Of a stretch of 64,000 nucleotides of DNA, positions 57,310 through 64,000 are shown piece by piece. Position 1 is the stretch's first letter; each line of letters begins with the position of its first letter. Origin of the DNA: Macrobrachium rosenbergii (lineage: Eukaryota; Arthropoda; Malacostraca; Decapoda; Palaemonidae); the NCBI RefSeq assembly GCF_040412425.1, contig NC_089766.1, forward strand, positions 51,680,872-51,744,871, given 5' to 3'. The notes beneath the pieces were generated by a model, which was given only the letters and a program-made list of their open reading frames with translations, searched no databases and had not been told where the DNA came from. Position numbers and translations under genes: made by a program.

Positions 57310-58097
57310 AAAATCAAAGACTGGGCTTCTGCTTGGTGGACTTGTAGTGCGTTCAGTGGGTTGCAGGGTCTGTTGCCTAGGTGTGTGATGAGCATTGTGG
57401 TCAGCTTGCTGCAAGTGGTGGTACTCTATTGGATCTGCAACCTCGGATTTTTTTGGAATTTCTTGAAATACTCCTTTTCTAGAAACACTTGAAATGTTTT
57501 TAAATTGCCCCGAAAAGATCTTTAACTCTTGAGTTTCTTGCGTCACAATTCTCTGATTGTCTATCTCTGGTTTTGTCATTCTTTGTTCAATAACTCTTTG
57601 CTGTTGCCTTGGTAGCTCTATACTTACAAATGTCGTTGTCGTCGGTTCTCCAAAGACTTGAGCTGGTTTTGGTAATGTTGCCTCTGTATCTGTGACCTCG
57701 ATGGCTGGTTTCTGTAGACCTTCCACCACACGGCTGGTGGTTTCACCTGGTGTTAAAACCATTTGGTTTGCTTTGTCGTTTACATTAGGACTGTTCGTGA
57801 AATCTGACAGTGCCAGATGAAACTCATTTTGTTTTTGGAAGGATTCTGGCCATTCTGTAGTAGCGTTTGTTATATGAATAATTTGTAAATTATGAGGTAA
57901 TACTGAATGCTCATCTTGGCTTTGACTATTATGAGTTCCATTGTGTGTTATAGTTTTGTATAAAGCTCCTGTGAACCCTGGCTCCGGTGTGTTTGGTGTT
58001 GATTGCTGCTTAGAAGATTCAAAGTTACCGACCGCTGAAGCATTTACAGGGCTGTGGTGAGCCAGTCTGCCTTGCTCTGCTACCACACAAGCTAGAG
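57310..58097 (-). CDS. Exon 2 of secreted Ser/Gly/Leu-rich protein gene
   Basis: The acceptor CTCCTAATTTCAG precedes CTCTAGCTTGTG. The first two bases complete an Ala codon begun in exon 1. It encodes the end of the signal peptide (LACVVA) and then EQGRLAHHSPVNASAVGNFE, followed by 240 residues rich in Thr, Gln, Ser and His. Sequons NAS, NGT and NAT indicate possible N-glycosylation. RQQQRVIEQRMTKPE is a Gln/Arg-rich helix-like piece. The exon stops at SPVFDF before GTGAGT. It is 788 bases long, so the frame enters exon 3 at a codon boundary. No domain family is recognised. Confidence 0.83.
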
Positions 58098-58928
58098 CTG
58101 AAATTAGGAGTCGATATGTTACAGAAAAAACAAAAATTTTAAATTGAAGTATAAGAACATATATGGCGAAGTATTTTAATGTATTATCGAACAGATCTCT
58201 AAATTCAAGGAGAACTGAGAATATGACAGTTTGATGCCTTAGTTAACAAGAATTCAAGTTTTTGTGTATATTTCTGTATTTATGAAAATCAGGTAAACAC
58301 AATCACGCACACATACACACATGATGAGGGATTCTCCATTACATGGTGTGGTTCTAGAGGAAAAAACGAAACAATTTTCACAGTTGAATCAAGGGTGAAT
58401 TCCTTAAGTAGAAAAACATCTTAACATCAGTCGCTTAATCGGCTCTTCATCAAACCCAACAACACAGTGTCTTGCTCACATTCTCTTTCTTCCCGGCTAA
58501 AAGTACTTCCACTTCAACTCCTCTCCCATCCTGTCAATTACTTCTTCATGTGGAACAAGCCCACCTAAGGGGCCACTGACTTGAAATTCAAGCTTCCAAA
58601 GAATATGGTGTTCATTAAGAAGAAGTAAGAGAAGGTAAAGGGAAAAACAAAAAGATGAGATCTCACTTATCAAAAAAGAAAAAAATTCCTGCTCTAGACT
58701 TCTTGGCCACTTACTCGATAATGGAACATGCATTTCCAGTGTCTTTTCATTTCTGAACTGTACGCTCTTCACCAGCTTATCAGTTTCCTTTCTCTAATAA
58801 AAATGTTCAGACCATCTCAAAACACCTTAATTTTTCTTTTTTTATCCTTTGGTATCCTAAACAGCTCCTGTGTATCTTCCTATTTTGCAAATTATTTCCA
58901 TCCTTCAGACTCCAAGCATACTGCAAAA

Positions 58929-58931
<3 letters not shown>

Positions 58932-59013
<82 letters not shown>
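58932..59013. repeat. (TA)n microsatellite in the left arm
   Basis: An uninterrupted run of about 82 bp. The matching place in the right arm (near 59715-59730) has only ATATATTG, so the expansion occurred after the arms formed. Confidence 0.95.
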
Positions 59014-59015
<2 letters not shown>

Positions 59016-59094
59016 AAAACTTATTCCTTGGAGCAGCATTCAGCATTCACACTTTACTTCCATAAAGGAGAGTTAGCTCAACAGTCCCTTTAAA

Positions 59095-59373
59095 GTATAC
59101 CATAGTTTAACCAGACCACTGAGCTGATTAACAGCTCTCCTAAAGAGGGCTGGCCCAAAGGATTAGATTTATTTTACGTGGCTAAGAACCAATTGGTTAC
59201 CTACCAACGGGACCTACAGCTTATTGTGGAATCCAAACCACATTATACGGAGAAATGAATTTATATCACCAGAAATAAATTCCTCTAATTCTTCATTGGC
59301 TGGTCGGAGATTCGAATGCAGGGCCAGCAGAGTGCTAGCTGAGAACGGAACCCACTCTCCCAGCGAGGAACTA
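59095..59373 (-). mobile_element. tRNA-derived SINE family C with 14-bp target-site duplication
   Basis: The element is flanked by identical ACAGTCCCTTTAAA at 59081-59094 and 59374-59387. The minus-strand head has an A-box-like GGGAGAGTGGG and a B box (ATTCGAATCTCC, near 59306-59317). The body is that of the other family C copies, ending GGTTAAACTATGGTATAC. The right arm of the surrounding inverted repeat lacks the insertion (59620-59650), giving an internal empty site. This proves retroposition-type insertion and defines the family's ends. Confidence 0.9.
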
Positions 59374-59835
59374 ACAGTCCCTTTAAACAATCCTACTTTG
59401 GCTTCCATAGACAATCCTCTTGTCTTTCAAATCTCCCATGTCAGTGGACACTCCCCTTTACTCACTCTTCTCTAACTCGCCCCTTCTTTCAACTCACCAT
59501 CATTCTTGATGTTGAATGATGGTGAGTTTAAAGAATGGGTGAGTTAGAGACGAGTGAGTAAAGGGGAGTGTCCACTGGCAAGAGAGATTTGAAAGACAAG
59601 AGGACTGTCTATGGAAGCCAAAGTAGGATTGTATAAACGGACTGTTGAGCTAACTCTCCTTTATGGAAATAAAGTGTGAATGTTGAATGTTGCTCCAAGG
59701 AATAAGTTTGAGATATATTGTTTTTGTAGTATGCAAAATAGGAAGATACACAGGAGCAGTTTAGGCTACCAAAGGATAAAAAATGAAAAATCAAGGTGTT
59801 TTGAGAGATTACTCTCATAACCTTGCTCGGTGCTA

Positions 59836-60097
59836 TTTTGACTTATTATCTACCCGTCACCTCCGAGCTGCTAGTACTAAACAAGGTGGAAGCTCAATGG
59901 GATGCCATGTTTAGTACTATCCCCTCGAGGATCAAAGTATTATATACACCCATTTCTATACTGTGTGCTCGACAAATTATATTAATAAACCATATCTTTG
60001 ATCCCCGAGGGGCTAGTACTAAACACAGCGTCCCATTAAGCTTCTGCCATGTTTAGTACCAGCACCTCGGAGGTGACGCGTAGATAACAAGCCAAAG
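59836..60097. mobile_element. Palindromic MITE family D, 262 bp
   Basis: Same ends as 53797-54018: the left end carries ACTTATTATCTACCCGTCACC, the right end GGTGACGCGTAGATAACAAG then CCAAAG, and both sides are flanked by TA. Inner inverted pairs TTTAGTACTATCCCCTCGAG and CGAGGGGCTAGTACTAAACA surround an AT-rich centre. Confidence 0.82.
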
Positions 60098-60286
60098 TAG
60101 CAGCCCTTATTCTTACATCCTCTTTTAAGGATCTTCGTAGTCTTTTATTACTTTCTGTAATTTCTGTTTCATATTTCCAAACACCACCGAACTATTTGCA
60201 AACATCAGACATTCCAAAATCCACTCTTGACCCATTTTCTTATTCTGTGATATTGCACTTAAACCTGCTGTCTTTTTTTGACATTG

Positions 60287-60403
<117 letters not shown>

Positions 60404-60490
60404 CCCTTCAAAGAAGGCATCGTGCTTACCCCATATGAAAAATGGGAAGAAGCACGTTAAAACGAAGAAGATATATAGGCCTATATATTA

Positions 60491-60496
<6 letters not shown>

Positions 60497-60569
<73 letters not shown>

Positions 60570-60600
60570 CACATATATATATATATATAGATATCCTATG
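60497..60600. repeat. (TA)n microsatellite
   Basis: A TA run of about 65 bp and a shorter continuation, followed by a GAGA-rich tail to 60650. Confidence 0.96.
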
Positions 60601-60719
60601 TATAGAGAGACACACACAGATATAGAGAGAGAGACAGAGAGAGAGAGAAAATGTTTATCTAGCCTAAATTTTTAAGCTGAAATAAAAACACGCATTAGAC
60701 TGAAGCTTTAGAACCTCAC

Positions 60720-60759
60720 CTGTGAAACAGACAACAGCAACAACCGCCTTTATCGCCAT
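60720..60759 (-). CDS. Exon 1 (signal peptide) of secreted Ser/Gly/Leu-rich protein gene
   Basis: ATG at 60759 (context TCAAGATGG) starts MAIKAVVAVVCFT, and the exon ends one base into an Ala codon before GTGAGG. Joined to exon 2 it gives MAIKAVVAVVCFTALACVVA, a hydrophobic signal peptide with a short basic start, with cleavage expected before EQGRL. Phase agreement across both introns supports the whole model of 962 residues. Confidence 0.83.
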
Positions 60760-60959
60760 CTTGAGGATTTCACACGACCATGAAAAGAACCTCCTTCGAA
60801 CAAAGTCACTTCATTCGCAGCGCACAAATATGCTTGGGAGTCGTGGGTAGCGGGAGCAAAGGAAAATCATCTTAGATTACCATAAGCTTTCCTGGACGAT
60901 GCCTTTCGCTTTGGGGGAGTTTCTTGACTGTTAAGAGGCTGAGCCGAACTTTGGCTGCC

Positions 60960-60966
60960 ATTTATA
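60960..60966 (-). promoter_or_regulatory. TATA box candidate of the secreted-protein gene
   Basis: The minus strand reads GGCTATAAATGGC, about 200 bases upstream of the ATG, with CTCAGCC about 30 bases downstream that could serve as an initiator. Position and sequence fit an arthropod TATA promoter. Confidence 0.55.
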
Positions 60967-60999
60967 GCCTTTGATGGGGTTGGGTCGGGGAGGAGCTGT

Positions 61000-63240
<2,241 letters not shown>

Positions 63241-63490
63241 CTTGAGGGTTAGTACTAAACATGGTGGAACAGTGATTCATTTACAGTGTTTCGTGGTAAT
63301 TCCATATATTAGCTCCGCTCCAGTTTTTACCTTTTCAACTGGTTTTTTCCACACTTCTAGGGGTTCTGATACTGTTTGTTGTCGGCCAAATGGAATGTCC
63401 CTTCACCGTGTTTAGTACTGGCCTGGGGTGGGGTACCCATATGTTAACAAGTTATTGCACTTGCCGGACGGGATATGAACTGTTCGAAAC
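63241..63490. repeat. Family E repeat, second copy, with family D words
   Basis: TAGGGGTTCTGATACTG, GTTGTCGGCC, GTGTTTAGTACTGGCC and TTAACAAGTTATTGCACTT match 47700-47830. GTTAGTACTAAACATGGTGG at the left links it to the MITE family D ends. Confidence 0.65.
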
Positions 63491-64000
63491 AGACGTATAT
63501 ATATACCCGTGCTCTGTCTTGTGAAGATCACGCATGGAATCCCCTTGTTGGATGGACTTTGGGGTTAATTACAAGTTAATTACATTCGAGTGCCAAAAAT
63601 TAAAGGTAAATTCATAACTAGCAACCAAAAAACTGTAGAAAAAGTGTAGAAAAAGTTAAGTTAGAAGGCAGTCGCCGCCGCGGAGTTACTATATAGTTCT
63701 ACCTGTTTCGTCATGTTTAGGACTAGTACTAGCCCCTGGGGGTCAAATGTATTTAACTAGCCCTGGGGGATCAAATGTCCCTAAGTGCATTTTTCACAAA
63801 ATTGAAATTTAGAAAAAATCCTTAATTATTTACATATTTTATTTTTTATTTTGATAAATACCAGTTTACAAGAATTATGTAAATACTGTAGAATGTTTTT
63901 TCCATTTTTTAATGAAGATTCGACAGATATAATAAAAATGGAGTAGGGATGTTCGGACCGGAAACAAACACTATACAACAAGGCCACTGTATATGTTGAC
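63491..64000. other. No supported gene; D-type words
   Basis: Near 63705-63785, CATGTTTAGGACTAGTACTA and two GCCC(C)TGGGGG(A/G)TCAAATGT units recall the interior of MITE family D. The rest is AT-rich. Confidence 0.45.

Larger units (their letters stand above)
58811..59809. repeat. Long inverted repeat, arms about 300 bp once insertions are removed
   Basis: The left arm runs 58811-59508 and is interrupted by a (TA)n run and a SINE. The right arm is 59520-59809. Shared words, in order from the outside, are CTCAAAACACCTT, GCTCCTGTGTATCTTCCTAT, ACTTTATTTCCATAAAGGAG (one base differing), GGCTTCCATAGACA and GTGTCCACTG. The centre is CCATCATTC...GAATGATGG. It contains no long open frame, so a fold-back type element or MITE is the likely origin. 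Confidence 0.82.

Overview
This is eukaryotic, repeat-dense DNA, most likely from a decapod crustacean. I infer this from long (TC)n, (TA)n and composite microsatellites, many copies of a few short interspersed families, and DIRS, Penelope, BEL/Pao and Tigger-type elements next to short GT-AG exons. No bacterial or CRISPR-like organisation is present. The species assignment is inference from sequence style only.

Two tyrosine-recombinase (DIRS) retrotransposons dominate 5.8-18.8 kb, both on +. DIRS-A (5819-9163) has lost its 5' part. DIRS-B (10597-18789) keeps both inverted terminal repeats and an internal complementary region whose two halves copy the two outer ends. Both carry RT, RNase H, a Dam-like methyltransferase segment and a tyrosine recombinase with the R...HxxR...Y residues. 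Both are broken by small indels, often in homopolymers. DIRS-B also keeps a gag-like gene with an apparent 110-bp intron at its start.

From 20 to 36 kb lie decayed pieces of other elements: a LINE endonuclease piece (just upstream of DIRS-B), a Ty3/gypsy gag, a Penelope-like ORF beside an inverted repeat, a pogo/Tigger-like transposase tail, a 1.66-kb Tigger-like non-autonomous element containing a 39-bp minisatellite, and a BEL/Pao integrase. One host exon is recognisable here: the last exon of a PPIL3-type cyclophilin (28249-28375).

From 36 to 46 kb, three short families recur, and a Gly/Ala-rich presumably secreted protein is encoded on + by a 26-nt exon (41907-41932) joined in frame to a long last exon (43847-44542). 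A Penelope GIY-YIG fragment and a head-to-head pair of Penelope 3' ends flank it.

From 46 to 54 kb is mainly microsatellite and low-information sequence. At 54.9-60.8 kb a three-exon gene on - encodes a predicted 962-residue secreted low-complexity protein. Its first intron holds a large inverted repeat, a tRNA-derived SINE with a clear target duplication and a palindromic MITE. The last 3 kb carries repeats and short TTAGG-like runs without a supported gene. The host genes look unrelated to each other; nothing suggests a cluster.
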